From: Semisulcospira habei | Taxonomy: Eukaryota; Mollusca; Gastropoda; Semisulcospiridae | Assembly: GCA_036245525.1 (NCBI GenBank) | Contig: BTPG01000002.1 | Location: 166,739,501 to 166,803,500, forward strand | Direction: 5' to 3' | DNA: 64,000 nucleotides | In this document: in pieces, positions 1 through 10,446 of the stretch | How positions within the stretch are numbered: the stretch's first letter is position 1 | How the letters are laid out: the number at the start of each line of letters is the position of its first letter | Translations under genes and position numbers: made by a program | The notes under the pieces: model-generated | Seen by the model: only the letters and a program-made list of their open reading frames with translations | The model's database searches: none | What the model was told of the DNA's origin: nothing

Positions 1-1244
1 TGGGCGTAGAGACGAATGAGAGGAAGTAGATCGGCCGCTGCATTGATCAATCCAAGGAGCTGAAGCCAGACTCTGGCGGGAGCTGCATCCTGCTGGGCTA
101 TCTGGCCGGCTAGGGCGGTCAACTTCAGGATCCGTGGCTCCGGCAAACGCACCCTGTTGAGATCGGTGGCGAACTCCATGCCGAGATGAACGAAGCGACG
201 CGAGGGAGTGAGATCCAACTTGCCTGCGTTGACAAGGAACCCAAACCGCGACAACAGCTGCATCAGCGCATCCCTGTCCGCTTCTAGGGAGGCCTCCACT
301 TGGTTCCTCAGGAGGAGATCGTCGAGGTAGTGATGTTGGGCTGGACGACGACTGCCGCGCCTTGGCCACCACAGCGTCCATGATGCGGGTGAAGACCCAT
401 GGGCTGAGGTTGAGATCGAAGGGAAGCGCGCGAAACTGGTAAACTACCCCGTCGCAGGCGAAGCAAAGGTACCTCCTGGAGGTCGGGTGCATGGGAACAT
501 GGAGGTAAGCATCGGACAAGTCCAGACTGATCGCGTAGTCCAAGGGCTGTACGGCAGCACGGAGGGCCCGGGCAGTCTCCATGCGGAAGGACGGGGAGAG
601 ATGAAAGCGTTCAATGCAGAGAGGTCGATGACTGGACGCCACTTGCCGCCTGGTTTGGGGACCACGAAGAGGTGACTGTAAAACGCAGAGGTGTCCGTGC
701 ATCGCACTACCTCTGTGGCATCCTTCAGCAAGAGAGCGGCGACTTCTCCGCGCAGAGCGCAGGCCTTGAGCTGGTCTGACGGAATCTCGGTCCACACCTG
801 AGTGGAACGCAGGGGCGGCGGGGAGCGGAAGGAGATCCGAAGGCCCTCGGTAACGGTGTCTAAAATCCAGGGGTCGTCTGGGAACAGCAAGCGCCACTCC
901 TTGCTGCACAGCGTGAGCCTTCCGCCGACTGGAGACCCGGATACGGTCGGCGGAGGCGGAAGCGGGGTAAAGTCAGGTGGCGCGCCCGCGCGACAAGGCC
1001 AAGCGGGGGCAGGGGCGCTAACTGGGCCGGGGCGTCCGAAGGCTGGGCGACGACGACGAGGGGCCCGCAGGGGGGCGGCGGCGGCCGAGGCGACGGGTCT
1101 GGAGGTCCGCAGGGTGCGACCCAGGGCCTTGCGGGCGGTCGGAAAGCGCTGTAGAACTGTCTTGCGAGGCCAACGGTCCGAGTTCGAGTCCCTTACGGTC
1201 TGCCAGGTCTCGCCGAAGAGCAGGAGGCCCCCCCAGGGGGGCAC
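1..1244 (-). pseudogene. DIRS 1 reverse transcriptase, frameshifted
   Basis: The frame from 1244 to about 600 carries a proline-rich linker and the RT entry motif FYSHLFVVPKPGGKWRP followed by VIDLSALN. After about position 600 the homologous protein continues in another frame (RMETARAL, then SLDLSDAYLHV for motif A), so there is a frameshift. The catalytic YLDDLLL motif is encoded near 320-340, and the connection domain (LGMEFATD...) runs to the window edge. The role would be copying the element's RNA into DNA in the cytoplasm. The family is DIRS-type, since the order matches element 2 at 8460-9848. It is broken and 3'-truncated by the window. Confidence 0.75.
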
Positions 1245-1590
1245 GTCGCAGCTGAGTCCTCAAATCGGGGGGCATCCCACGGCAGGACTGCAACACGGCA
1301 TCCCAACGCAACAGGTCGCAGTTAAAAGCAGCAGCCATCGCGTTGACCGAGGAATGGTAAGCCGCGCGGTTGGCTGCTTCCGCCAGGACGAGCAGGTCTC
1401 CGAGGAGGGGCGTGAAGGAGGGGTCCCAGGAGTCCTCAATGCGACGGACGAACGCTTGCGTCAGCAACTCCATGAATCCCGCGCAGGCTAGTGTGTTCCG
1501 AATGAGCAAGGCCGTCTTGTCCAAACCGCGAGGAAGGGAGCGTCTCAACAGGGTGGCACCCCCAGCCTGCACCACGGCGGGAGGATCCAC
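1018..1590 (-). pseudogene. DIRS 1 Gag-like C-terminal segment
   Basis: This 190-residue frame begins MDPPAVVQAGG and contains GLDKTALLIRNTLACAGF and AFVRRIEDSWDPSF. These match the start of the element 2 ORF at 8460-9848 (GLDKTASLVRNTLACSGF, AFIHRVEDAWHPS). In element 2 this block is fused in frame to RT; here it overlaps the RT frame in another phase, so a frameshift separates them. No enzymatic motif is visible. It is probably the nucleoprotein (Gag) C-terminal region or a Gag-RT linker. Confidence 0.6.
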
Positions 1591-1632
1591 GGGAGGCAGC
1601 GGGCAGTGGAACGCCTGGGAATGTCCGGAGTA

Positions 1633-2232
1633 TCAATCCTGCCGAAAGGCGATGTCGAGGCCGGGAGGCCACCTATGGTCAGTGAAGAAATCCGAGTCCC
1701 GGGCGCCGGACAAGAGGTGCGCTGAGAAGGCGTCACGGAGGTCACTAAAGCCGGGGGGCTGCGGCAGGGACTTAAACCTCTTGACCTGTCTTCCAGCGTC
1801 TATGAAATCGGAAATCTTCCTCTTGAGCGGGGGCGACGGAGGGCAGTCCTCCGCGGGGAGCGTGGCGGCGATGAGACGAGCGACCTCGTCGGGGGCCAGC
1901 TGGGTGTCCGTCCGCGAGAAAGAGGTCAACCTGTGGGAAGCCGAGGAATCCAAAGACGTAGCGCGAGGCGAAGGAGAGCAGCTGAGTCCTCCGAGAAGTG
2001 CAGAAACGGAGTCGTCGGCGAGAAGGCTCAGGGTCTCGTCGTCTCGCGGGCGGGGGGCGGGAGAATGACGCGGGCGCCGGGGGCTCCAGGCGGGACACTC
2101 CAAACGACGGCGGTCAGCGGCGGAGGGAGCAGAGTGACGGGGCGGTGAGCGAGGCAAGAGACGTCGAGGCGAGGATCTACTGTCGCGGGCAGGGCGTCCA
2201 GAGCGCGGAGAACGACTACGGCTGGGCGACAA
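1633..2232 (-). pseudogene. DIRS 1 Gag-like N-terminal segment
   Basis: A 199-residue frame with an Arg/Ser-rich N-terminus (MSPSRSRSPRSGRPARD), then an acidic DDETLSLLADDSVSALL block and the element-specific motif QVKRFKSLPQPPGF. The same succession occurs in element 2 at 9793-10446 (DDDEALSLLPDDSVSAFL, QVKRFKSLPQPPSF). The conserved blocks identify the first ORF of this DIRS family, presumably a Gag-like RNA-binding protein. The link to the next segment (1590 downward) is out of frame. No zinc knuckle is visible. Confidence 0.6.
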
Positions 2233-3069
2233 GGCGCCGACGCATCCGAGGAGGGGGGAGGCGGGCCCGGTGAGGGGAAGAGGGGCGGGAAGAACGGGAG
2301 ACAGGGCGCAGGAAGGAAAAGGATGAGCGCGAAGACACCGAAGAGCGTGACGGGTCAGAATCCCTGGGACGATGCAAAGAGCGGTCCTTCCTACTCTCGC
2401 TAGCAGGGGAGCAAGACCGACGGGCAGATCTTGCGTGGCGGGAGGGTTCCGTGTCGCCCGGGGGCGTTGGACGCATGCGTGAATGTGATAAGGCTAGCGT
2501 AACACCTATGCGCGTAACAGTGACAGGGCACGGGCACGAGGGGCCCTGCGAAGCTAAGGCAAGAATACGACGCATTATACACGACAAGGACAAGCATGTC
2601 ACGATAGGCACAGGCATGAAGCAAGCATCCGGTCCCCACATATAGCCAAGCAACGGGGTGAGGGCGTGGGCACGAGGGGCCCCGCCACGCATTAACAGTC
2701 CCCACAAACAAATCAAGCACACGAGGCAGGAAGTACCACGCAAGCAACCCAAGCTAAGGCCAACACGGCGCGCAAGCTACCGCGAAGATGAAGAATGTCT
2801 TCGAAGCTGCTCGAGCCGGTGCCCCGCCCTGGAACCGGCCGAGGGCCAACTCAACTACCATACCTCTCCGCCGGAGCGGGAACGGGGGAGGAAATGTCCA
2901 TGACACCCACGGCACGACCGGGGGCGAAGCACACCGTGCAGCGTCAACCACTGAAGAGGCCAGAGAGGGCAGCAGCCAAGGAAGAGGGGACCGCAGGTGA
3001 AGAAGTCGAAGCGTAGGCAGAGGCGAATAGGAAGCCGAGAGTTCGGAAGACTGGGCACCGGTCGAAAAA

Positions 3070-3312
3070 CTCAAAGTCCGGAGGCTAGAGCAACACGTCC
3101 GAACAGCGTGAGCCTAAGTAGCATGTCTGGTTGGTCATCACATGACTCAGAACCGGATGGGCAGGAACGGGAGACAACTCTCGGCCCCTCTGGGGGTTCC
3201 CCGAGTGCCTCCCAGGTTGTGTGGTAACACAACGGGTTCTTAGGCTAGAATTGAGTAAGTAGTAGACACTTCCACAAAGTCATGTCATCGGTAATGTTTT
3301 TGAAGAAACAAA
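3070..3312. repeat. 5' inverted terminal repeat of DIRS element 1
   Basis: Holds the same landmarks as the right terminal repeat of element 2 (11535-11731): a short palindrome around ttgtg...cacaa, aacgggttcttaggct, then atgtcatcggtaatg and an A-rich end (aaacaaa at 3306-3312). The end point is set by comparison with the internal complementary region at 3535-3640, which contains the same outermost sequence. Confidence 0.65.
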
Positions 3313-3500
3313 TACTTACCGATGACATTACTACCAGGAAGATATGCCTAGCTTACCTAATTTCAGCCTGAGAACCTGTTGTGTTTCTACACAACCAGGG
3401 AGGCAACTCAAGGGGGCCGTAACCAGGGACCCTGAGTAGCCTCCCATCCCTGCCCATCCGGTCACGTGCCACGTGGTGTCACGCCAGTCGGAAATGCTTA
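3313..3500. repeat. Left inverted terminal repeat of DIRS element 2
   Basis: Starts tacttaccgatgacattac directly after the aaacaaa end of element 1. The segment 3348-3480 (including acaaccagggaggcaactc and cacgtgccacgtggtgtcac) is the inverted counterpart of 11540-11690. Relative to the internal complementary region, about 35 bp of the expected outer end is missing. Confidence 0.8.
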
Positions 3501-3534
3501 GCTTACTGGCGGCTAGCGGGGCAGGTGGGAGGGT

Positions 3535-3640
3535 CCTCCGAGTAATGTCATCGGTAAGTATTTTTCCAAAAAATACATATTAGAGAAAAATTCGTTTGTT
3601 TTCTCCAAATACATTCCCGATGACATTACTACTGGGAAGA
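3535..3640. repeat. Internal complementary region (ICR) of DIRS element 2
   Basis: Two copies of the terminal motif face each other: gtaatgtcatcggtaagtat at the left and attcccgatgacattactac at the right, separated by a T/A-rich stretch. The left half matches the left terminal repeat end and the right half matches the right terminal repeat end. This is the arrangement in which the DIRS ICR templates joining of the two ends into a circle. DIRS 3 has the same structure at 18010-18118. Confidence 0.75.
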
Positions 3641-3807
3641 ATAGCGAAGAGGAGGAGGTTGGCGCCCACAATATTACCCTGTGTGTAAGGGCTTGCCAGA
3701 CCCACCCTCCCCGGAGCAAACTCCCGACAATTTCAGCTAAGCTTTACCTACGGCGCCGGGAGGGAGTGTTGCGCCGCAGCGATGTCCCCCACCAGGGCCA
3801 GGTTGTC

Positions 3808-4431
3808 TCACTGGCCTGCCAGATCCCTGAGGTAGAAACGGGCGAAGGTTGATTCTGCCCGCCAGCCCACAGCTGCCACGATGTCTCTGAGGGCACAGTT
3901 GCCGTCGAAGGCGATGCTCTTGGCCATTGCTCTAACCTCGTGTGCGCGGATCCTTAGCCTCTTAGCTCCCTCCGGGGAGAGGTCCTGGTAGGCGGACCGG
4001 GTGACCCAGCGTAGCGAGGAAGATATCGACTGGGCCGATATATCAGTTCTGCCTGGGGGCAACGGCAAAAAGAGGCGGGACCGTCCCCTCCGGACGGGCT
4101 TGGATCGGCGTAGGTAGATGTGCAGGGTGCACACCAGATCTTGCTGACTGGTCTCCCGGGGAAAGTTCAACCCTTTCAGCGGCCGAATGGTGATCACCTG
4201 GGGCGCGATCAAGGGAGACCTAGTCTTGGCGAGGTAGGAAGGGTCGGTGAGGAGCTGCACAGAGCCATCCGTCCTGAACTGCAGGCAGCCAGGGTGTGCG
4301 GACAGCGCGTGCAGCTTGCTTACTCGGGCAGCCGTGGTGAGGGCCAGCAGGAAGCAGGTCTTCCGAGTCACGTCCGCGAACATGGCCAGGGGGAGCGGTT
4401 CGAATTGGTCCGAATTCAGCCACGTAAGCAC
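3808..4431 (-). pseudogene. DIRS 2 tyrosine recombinase, catalytic domain
   Basis: Catalytic half of a lambda-integrase-type tyrosine recombinase that would insert the circular DNA copy. Visible elements are the first arginine region (LALTTAARVSKLHALS), the HxxR box (RAHEVRAMAKSIAF) and the nucleophile box (STFARFYLRDLAG) with the tyrosine near the C-terminus. The ORF continues the frame of 4444-5667: the only interruption is the TGA at 4444-4446, in a context where DIRS relatives would be expected to encode tryptophan. The catalytic residues appear intact, so loss of function would come from that stop. DIRS 3 retains a decayed equivalent at 18240-18480. Confidence 0.85.
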
Positions 4432-4443
4432 CCAGGGTAGGTC

Positions 4444-5667
4444 TCAGCGTGGGATCAGCGAGCGGGGGATTGGCCGCTGGAGGCCGAAGTGGGCCATAAG
4501 GTCGGCGAGGTCTTTGCAGGTGCCGGGGTCTGGGAGGCCAAGGTCGCGATAAGTGTCAGCTATCATGGCTAGGTAACCCCTGATGGTGATGGGTGCTAAG
4601 GCCTGCGCTCCGAAGAGCCAGAGGAAGAACTCAGCGAGCTGAGGGGAAGTCAGATCGGTGGGGGAGAGGTGCTGGTCGGCGCACCAGGACTGTAGGACTC
4701 GCCACTTTCCATCGTAGACGCGCCTGGTTGAGGGTCTGCGGGCTGTAGCGATAGCCTCTGCACTCGAGAAACCTCTAGCGGCGAGGGCGTGCCGCACAAT
4801 CTCCAGGCGTGAAGGAGAAGCCACTCTGGGCACGGGTGGAACAGCCGCTGGCGGGGATGCTTGAGCATCGTGCGCGGGGTGGGCAGCAGTAGGGGGGGGG
4901 GGGGGGGGGAGGCCATAGCGAGACTCAGCAGGTCGGTGGTCCAAGATCTGGTTCAGGAGAACGGGGCCAGCAGTAACACGACCACGTTGCATCCCCTGAG
5001 CTTGATCAGGACTTTGGGGACTAGCACTATCGGGGGATACGCAGAAGATGGAGAGCGCGAAGAGGTCGATCATGGGAGTCTTCCACTGAGCGCAGATCAT
5101 CCAAAAGATATCCGGGTGCAGGTTCCACTCTGTGTGGAGGAGCTGGCCACGCCGCGAGAGGGAGTTGGCTAAGACGCTCAGGTGGCCCAGAATGTGTCGC
5201 GCACGGAGGGAGATGCTGCGGTCTTCACACCACCGGAGGACCTGGTACAGGAAGATGCAGAGGGAAGGGGAGCGTGTTCTGCCCTGCATCTGGATGTAGG
5301 AGACCACCGTGGAGTTGTCCGAGAGGACGAGGAGCTCCTGGTGTCGGAGACTAGTCTCCCACACGATGAGGGCTTGCCAAACCGCATTCAGCTCCAACCA
5401 GTTGATGTGCCTGTCTGCGAGGTCCGGTGGCCAGCGGCTGGACGCCGTGAGGAACATCGATAGTAGGTGTGCGCCCCACCCGGCGAGACTTGCATCCACG
5501 CACAGCAAAAGCTGGGGGGGGGGGGGGGGGGCGTGAGGCGAGGGGTACTCCCGATGCAAGCCACGCGGGTCCGCCCAGCGGAGCAGATGAGGTCGAAGCA
5601 TCGGGATAACTGCCACCGGGGTAGCGAGATCGCTGAAGGACAGAGGCCAGTGGAGAAGCAGATGCAA
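4444..5667 (-). pseudogene. DIRS 2 RNase H plus recombinase N-terminal domain
   Basis: The first third is an RNase H domain: LLLCVDASLAGWGAHL (first Asp), INWLELNAVWQAL (Glu), LLVLSDNSTVVSYIQMQG (third Asp). It degrades RNA in the RNA:DNA hybrid. A low-complexity proline-rich linker follows; its G/C runs at about 4892-4910 and 5515-5531 invite slippage. The last 130 residues are a SAM-like core-binding domain of a tyrosine recombinase (RRVYDGKWRVLQSWC, LAEFFLWLFG, IRGYLAMIADTYRDLG). Upstream, LINE A1 cuts the protein; joining the flanks restores the AAADLLPFGQLYSRP reading frame into this ORF. Confidence 0.85.
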
Positions 5668-5684
5668 CTGGAGTGGACAGGAGT

Positions 5685-8407
5685 TACTTACTTACTTACA
5701 CCTGTCACCCCTACCCGGGTATAGGCCGTCGACGAGAGACCTCCAGCAACTCCTGTCCTGTGCTTCTCCTTCGATTCTACTCCAGGTGGTTCCCAGTCTC
5801 TTGATGTCTGCTTGGAGGTCTCGACACCAGGAGTTTCTCGGCCTACCTCTTTTCTTCTTTCCCTGGGGTTCCATGACAATGCCTGCCTAGTGATACTGGA
5901 AGCTGGCTTTCTCAGACTGTGACCGATCCATCCCCATCTTCTTCGCCCAATTTCATTCTCTGCTGTTATCTGCTCTGTTCTCTCCCAGAGTCTGACATTG
6001 CTGATCTTCTCTGGCCAGTGGATTTTCAAAATTCTTCTAAGGCAACTGTTTATGAAGGTCTGTACTCTGTTGACTGTGGTTTTTGTCAATCTCCAAGTCT
6101 CTGCTCCATATAAGAGAACTGCTTTTACATTGGAGTTGAAAATCCGGACTTTGGTGTGTTGTGACAGCTCTCTGGAGCTCCACACTTTTTTCAACTGGAG
6201 AAAGGCTGCTCTGGCTTTACCGATTCGTGCTCTGACATCTGCATCAGTGCCGCCTTTTTTGTCTATGATGCTCCCGAGATAGGTGAAGGACTCCACCTCC
6301 TCCAACGGGGTGCCAGCAAGCAAGACTGGTTCTTCCCTGGTTGCGTTCAGCCTCATTGTCTTTGTTTTCTGTTTGTGAATGGTGAGGCCCACTTGGGACG
6401 AGATGTCAGCAAGCCTCGTGGTCTTGTCCTGCATTTGTTGATGAGTGTGGGACAGTAATGCCAAGTCGTCTGCAAAATCGAGGTCATCAAGCTGTGTCCA
6501 CAGTGTCCACTGTATTCCACTTCGTCTGTGCTCTGTGGTCATCTTCATGACCCAGTCTATGGCCAGTAGGAAGAGGAACGGAGACAGCAGACACCCCTGC
6601 CTGACACCGGTTCTGACCTGGAGCTCCCTGGTGAACTGCCCTTCGTGGATCACGCGACATGTCATGCCATCGTAGCTGCTCTTGATCAGGCGGACGAGCT
6701 TTGTGGGTACACCGTAGTGTCGTAGGAGTTTCCACAGAGTCTCTCGATCCACACTGTCAAATGCTTTCTCATAATCCACAAAGTTGACGTACAGCGGGGA
6801 GCTCCACTCCAGAGACTGTTCCACGATGATGCGGAGAGTGGCGATCTGGTCTGTACATGATCGGTTCTTCCTGAATCCTGCTTGCTGGTCTCTCAGCTGG
6901 GGGTCAACGGAGCTCTTCATTCTCTCCAGGATGATCCTGTTGAAGACCTTTCCTGGTACTGACAGCAAGGTGATTCCTCTGTAGTTGGAACACTTGCTGA
7001 GGTCACCTTTCTTGGGAAGCTTGATTAGGTACCCCTCCTTCCAGTCAGCCGGCATCACCTCCTCTTCCCAGATCTTTCCAAACAGTGGGTACAGCATCTC
7101 CACTGTTGTCTCTAGGTCTGCTTTCAGAGACTCCGCTGGGATGCCATCTGGGCCTGCTGCTTTGCCGTTCTTCAAGAATGCCACTGCTCTTCTGATCTCT
7201 TCCCGGCTGGGTCTGTCACAGCTGATGGGTAGGTCGGTCTCTGCCGGCTGGATGTCTGGGGGGTCGGGTGGGCTAGGTCTGTTCAGTAACTCTTCAAAAT
7301 ACTCGGCCCATCTGTTGAGTTGGTCTGCTCTGTCTGCAATAGGCTTGCCTTCTTTGTCTTTTACTGGTCTTTCTGTATGGCCATACTTGCCTGACAATCT
7401 TCTGGTAATGTCGTAGAGCTGTTTCATGTTGCCGCTGCCTGCTGCTTTTTCTGCCTCTGCTGCCAGGCTGTCTGTGTAGGCCCTCTTGTCTGCCCTGATA
7501 CTACTCTTCACCTCGCGGTTGGCTTCCGAGTATTCCCCCTGTGCCCTTACTTTGGCTGCTCTCGTGCGACTGTTGTTGACAGCTGCTTTCTTCTGCTTCC
7601 TCACTTCTATCTTCTTCAAGGTCTGTGCCGACAGCCAGTCCTTGTGATGGTGTTTCCTGAACCCTACAGTGTCTTTGCAGGTTGAGTTCAGTGCCTCTCT
7701 AACTGCCTTCCACTGCTGCTCTGTGGTGACCGCCTCCTCTTCATTTACTAGCTCCTGTAGCGCTTGAAACCGGTTGGACAGCACCAATTTGAACTCTTCT
7801 CTAACTCCAGTTTCTCTCAGGAGGCCTACATTATAGCGCTGTCTTCTTGTTGTCTCTGTGTGGCCTTTCTTTAGCTTGAGCTTCATTCTTAAGGTAAGCA
7901 GATGGTGGTCGGAGGCGACATCTGCTCCCCTCCTCACTCTCACATCTTGTAGGGATCTTTTAAATTTCTTGCTAATGCAGATATGGTCTATTTGGTTCTC
8001 TGTTGTATGGTCAGGTGAGACCCAAGTTGCTTTGTGTATTCTTCTGTGTGGGAAGATGCTGCCTCCAATGACAAGTCGGTTTAGAGCACAAAAGTCTACA
8101 AACCTCTCCCCCGTTCTCACTCATCTCCGAGCCTAGTCCCTGTCTCCCCATCACCTCTTCGTATCCGGTGTTGTCCTCCCCTATTTTGGCATTAAAATCG
8201 CCCATGACGATGGTGATGTCTCGCTCCGCACATTTGACCAAGGCACTCTGGAGTCGGTCGTAGAACTCTTGTTTCTCTTCCTCGTCACTGTCATTAGTGG
8301 GCGCATAACACTGGATGACGTTCAGCTTGAGCTTTTTCTTGGTTCTAAAGGCTGCTGTGATAATTCTTGGCCCAAGAGGTTCCCAGCCCATCAGCGCTCT
8401 CTGTGCC
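5685..8407 (-). mobile_element. LINE A1 (RTE-like non-LTR retrotransposon) nested in DIRS 2
   Basis: A 5'-truncated copy whose 3' end is a (TTAC)n tail at 5685-5699 on the plus strand. It is flanked by a 13-bp target-site duplication, AGTGGACAGGAGT at 5672-5684 and AGTGGACGGGAGT at 8408-8420 (one mismatch). Removing the insert restores the DIRS reading frame. It encodes most of the endonuclease and the RT. It is very similar to copies at 32669-35970 and 60678-63511. The short single-ORF design with a microsatellite tail is RTE-like; clade placement is inferred. Confidence 0.9.
5688..8407 (-). pseudogene. LINE A1 endonuclease/reverse transcriptase
   Basis: From about 8407 the frame encodes the APE endonuclease (ITIVMGDFNAKIGEDN, later [14 protein letters not shown]) and shifts near 8105, where ctctcccccg has one extra C compared with the other copies. 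The 810-residue frame 8120-5688 then holds the RT: fingers ([11 protein letters not shown]), motif A ([13 protein letters not shown]), motif B ([16 protein letters not shown]), motif C ([10 protein letters not shown]), and the C-terminal basic domain ([13 protein letters not shown]). These proteins nick target DNA and prime reverse transcription from the nick. The 5' truncation and single frameshift make it inactive. Confidence 0.85.
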
Positions 8408-8459
8408 AGTGGACGGGAGTACAGCTGGCCAAATGGAAGGAGATCCGCTGCGGCACTCA

Positions 8460-9848
8460 TCAGGCCGAGGAGCTAGAGCCAGGAGCGTTGACCAGGAAGC
8501 CGAGCCGAGTCAATAACACGAGCAGCGCATCTCTGCCTGTCTCTAGGGTGGCCTCCAACTGGTTCTGCAGGAGGAGGTCGTCTAAATAGTTCGAGGTCAG
8601 ACTGGAGGACGACTGTCTGGCCTTGGCGATGACGGCGTCCATGATGCGCGTGAACACCCACGGGCTGAGGTCGAGACCGAATGGCAGGGCCTGAAACTGG
8701 TAGACCACGCCGTCGTAGGCGAAGCACAGGTAATGCCGAGAGGCGGGGTGCATGGGGACGTGTAGATACGCTTCCGACAGGTCCAGACTGACGACGAAGT
8801 CCATGGGCTGCATGGCCGCCCTGAGGGCCCTGGCTGTCTCCATGCGGAACGTTGGGGCTGCGATGTACCTGTTCAGCGCCGAGAGGTCAATGACAGGGTG
8901 CCACTTGCCACCGGGCTTGGGGACCACGAAGAGGTGGCTGTAGAACGCTGGGGAGTCGTGCCGCGTGACTACCTCCGTGGCGGCCTTCTGCAGTAGAGTG
9001 GCGACCTCGCCTCGAAGGGCGTCGGCTTTGATCTGATCGGGCAGGATCCCGGTCCACAGGGGAGAGCGCCGCAGCGGTGGCGGGGAGTGAAAGGCGATCA
9101 GGAGGCCCTCGGAGATGGTGGTGAGGACCCAGGGGTCAGCCGTCAGCAGCGAACGCCACACTTCGCTGCGAAGGGCAAGCCTCCCGACGACTGGAGACCC
9201 CGAGGTGGTCGGCAGGGAATGGAGTGGGGGGGGGGGGGAGTTAGGGGGCCCTCCCGTGCCCCAGGCGGCGGGCGGGCATGGGCCAGGCAGGGGCCGGACA
9301 GGGCGGGAGCGGCCGAAGGCAGGGGACCGCAGGGGCAAAGGGGGGGGGGGGGGAGATCGGAGGGCCTGGCGATCCGCAGGGCGCGACCCACGATCTTGCA
9401 GGCTGCCGGAAAGCGGGGGAGAGCAGAGCTGCTGGGCCAGAGGTCCTTGTTTGCGTCCTTCACCGCCTGCCAGGTGGGGCCGAAGAGGAGGGAGTCGCCA
9501 AGGGGGGTCGGGACAGAGCTGCATCTTCACCTCAGGGGGCAGGCCACGGCAGGCTTGGAGCACGGCATCTCGATGCATCAGGTCACAGTTGGAGGCGCCG
9601 ACAGAGGAGTGAAACGCTGCCCGGTTAGCCACCACCGCCAGGGCGAGGAGGTCCCCCAAGAGAGGCGAGATGGATGGGTGCCAGGCGTCCTCGACGCGAT
9701 GGATGAAAGCTTGTGTCAGGAGCTTCAGGAAACCTGAGCATGCCAAAGTGTTGCGGACAAGGGACGCAGTCTTGTCCAAGCCGCATGGAACACTACGCTT
9801 CAGCTGCCCGGAGCCGCCTGTCTGTACTAGCGCCATTAGATCCACCAT
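8460..9848 (-). CDS. DIRS 2 Gag-linker and reverse transcriptase
   Basis: A 462-residue frame. Residues about 1-120 are the Gag-like block (GLDKTASLVRNTLACSGF); a proline/serine-rich linker follows (about 120-230), then RT: FYSHLFVVPKPGGKW, VIDLSALNRYI, motif A VVSLDLSEAYLHVP, motif B-like ALPFGLDLSPWVFTRI, and motif C NYLDDLLLQNQ near 8575-8595. RT copies the element RNA. The protein should continue into the connection domain and RNase H, but a frame change near 8460 and LINE A1 at 8407 interrupt it. It overlaps the Gag frame (9793-10446) out of phase. Confidence 0.85.
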   Translation of the reverse strand: MVDLMALVQTGGSGQLKRSVPCGLDKTASLVRNTLACSGFLKLLTQAFIHRVEDAWHPSISPLLGDLLALAVVANRAAFHSSVGASNCDLMHRDAVLQACRGLPPEVKMQLCPDPPWRLPPLRPHLAGGEGRKQGPLAQQLCSPPLSGSLQDRGSRPADRQALRSPPPPPLPLRSPAFGRSRPVRPLPGPCPPAAWGTGGPPNSPPPPLHSLPTTSGSPVVGRLALRSEVWRSLLTADPWVLTTISEGLLIAFHSPPPLRRSPLWTGILPDQIKADALRGEVATLLQKAATEVVTRHDSPAFYSHLFVVPKPGGKWHPVIDLSALNRYIAAPTFRMETARALRAAMQPMDFVVSLDLSEAYLHVPMHPASRHYLCFAYDGVVYQFQALPFGLDLSPWVFTRIMDAVIAKARQSSSSLTSNYLDDLLLQNQLEATLETGRDALLVLLTRLGFLVNAPGSSSSA

Positions 9849-10446
9849 GGGTAGGGGACAGGAGAAAGCCTGGGAATACCCTGCGTACCAGTCCTGGCGG
9901 AAGGCGATGTTGAGGCCCGGCAGGCCACCTACGGTCGGAGAAGAAGTTGGACTCGTGGGAAGTACCCTGCTGGAGCTGCGCGGAGAAGGCGTCCGCGAGG
10001 TCCCAAAAGCTGGGGGGCTGGGGGAGCGATTTGAACCTCTTTACCTGACGGGCGACGTCGACGAAGGCGGAAGCCTTCCTCTTGAGCGGGGGGGATTGCA
10101 GGCAGGCTTCCGAGGAAAGACAGGCCACAATCAGACGAGCCGCTTCGTCCAGGGATCGGAGAGTCTCCGCCCACGGGGCCAAGAGGGCCACGAGGCTGTC
10201 CGGAGAATGCGAGCGGGGCAAGGGAGAACGGCTGTCCGTGGATAGGAAGGCCGAGACGGAGTCATCTGGCAGCAGGCTCAGGGCCTCATCATCGTCAGGG
10301 GGGCGAGTTGCTCCGGGAGGACCGCCGGGCGAGGGGGAGGGGTCTCCCGGCCGAGCGGAGGAGGCATTGGAGTCGGGGCCCTCGCGAGCATTGTCACGAC
10401 GTCCGGGGCTGTGGGAAGGACGGGGATGACTCACCCGGGAGCTCAT
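9793..10446 (-). CDS. DIRS 2 Gag-like protein
   Basis: A 217-residue frame: Ser/Arg/Pro-rich N-terminus (MSSRVSHPRPSHSPGRRD), acidic block DDDEALSLLPDDSVSAFL, the conserved QVKRFKSLPQPPSF, and FSDRRWPAG. It is paralogous to 1633-2232. The reading frame appears to slip near 9850-9900, where homology passes into the next ORF. Long G runs just upstream (about 10490-10565) make the true N-terminus uncertain. I infer an RNA-binding structural protein from its position; no domain is diagnostic. Confidence 0.6.
   Translation of the reverse strand: MSSRVSHPRPSHSPGRRDNAREGPDSNASSARPGDPSPSPGGPPGATRPPDDDEALSLLPDDSVSAFLSTDSRSPLPRSHSPDSLVALLAPWAETLRSLDEAARLIVACLSSEACLQSPPLKRKASAFVDVARQVKRFKSLPQPPSFWDLADAFSAQLQQGTSHESNFFSDRRWPAGPQHRLPPGLVRRVFPGFLLSPTHGGSNGASTDRRLRAAEA

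Larger units (their letters stand above)
1..3312 (-). mobile_element. DIRS-like tyrosine-recombinase retrotransposon 1, 5' part
   Basis: Reading on the minus strand from 3312 down to the window edge there is a 5' inverted terminal repeat (about 3070-3312), a Gag-like region (2232 to about 1018) and a reverse transcriptase (about 1244 to 1). RNase H and the recombinase would lie beyond position 1. Identification rests on collinearity with the more complete element at 3313-11731, which has inverted repeats, a DIRS-type RT, RNase H and a tyrosine recombinase. DIRS elements use a YR integrase and leave no target duplication. Gag and RT lie in different, interrupted frames, so the copy looks dead. 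It is clearly diverged from the neighbouring element, so this is not a recent duplication. Confidence 0.8.

Noticed and set aside
802..1491. 229-codon plus-strand ORF over DIRS 1
   Set aside because: Antisense shadow of the GC-rich DIRS coding strand, without homology; the minus-strand frames carry the RT motifs.
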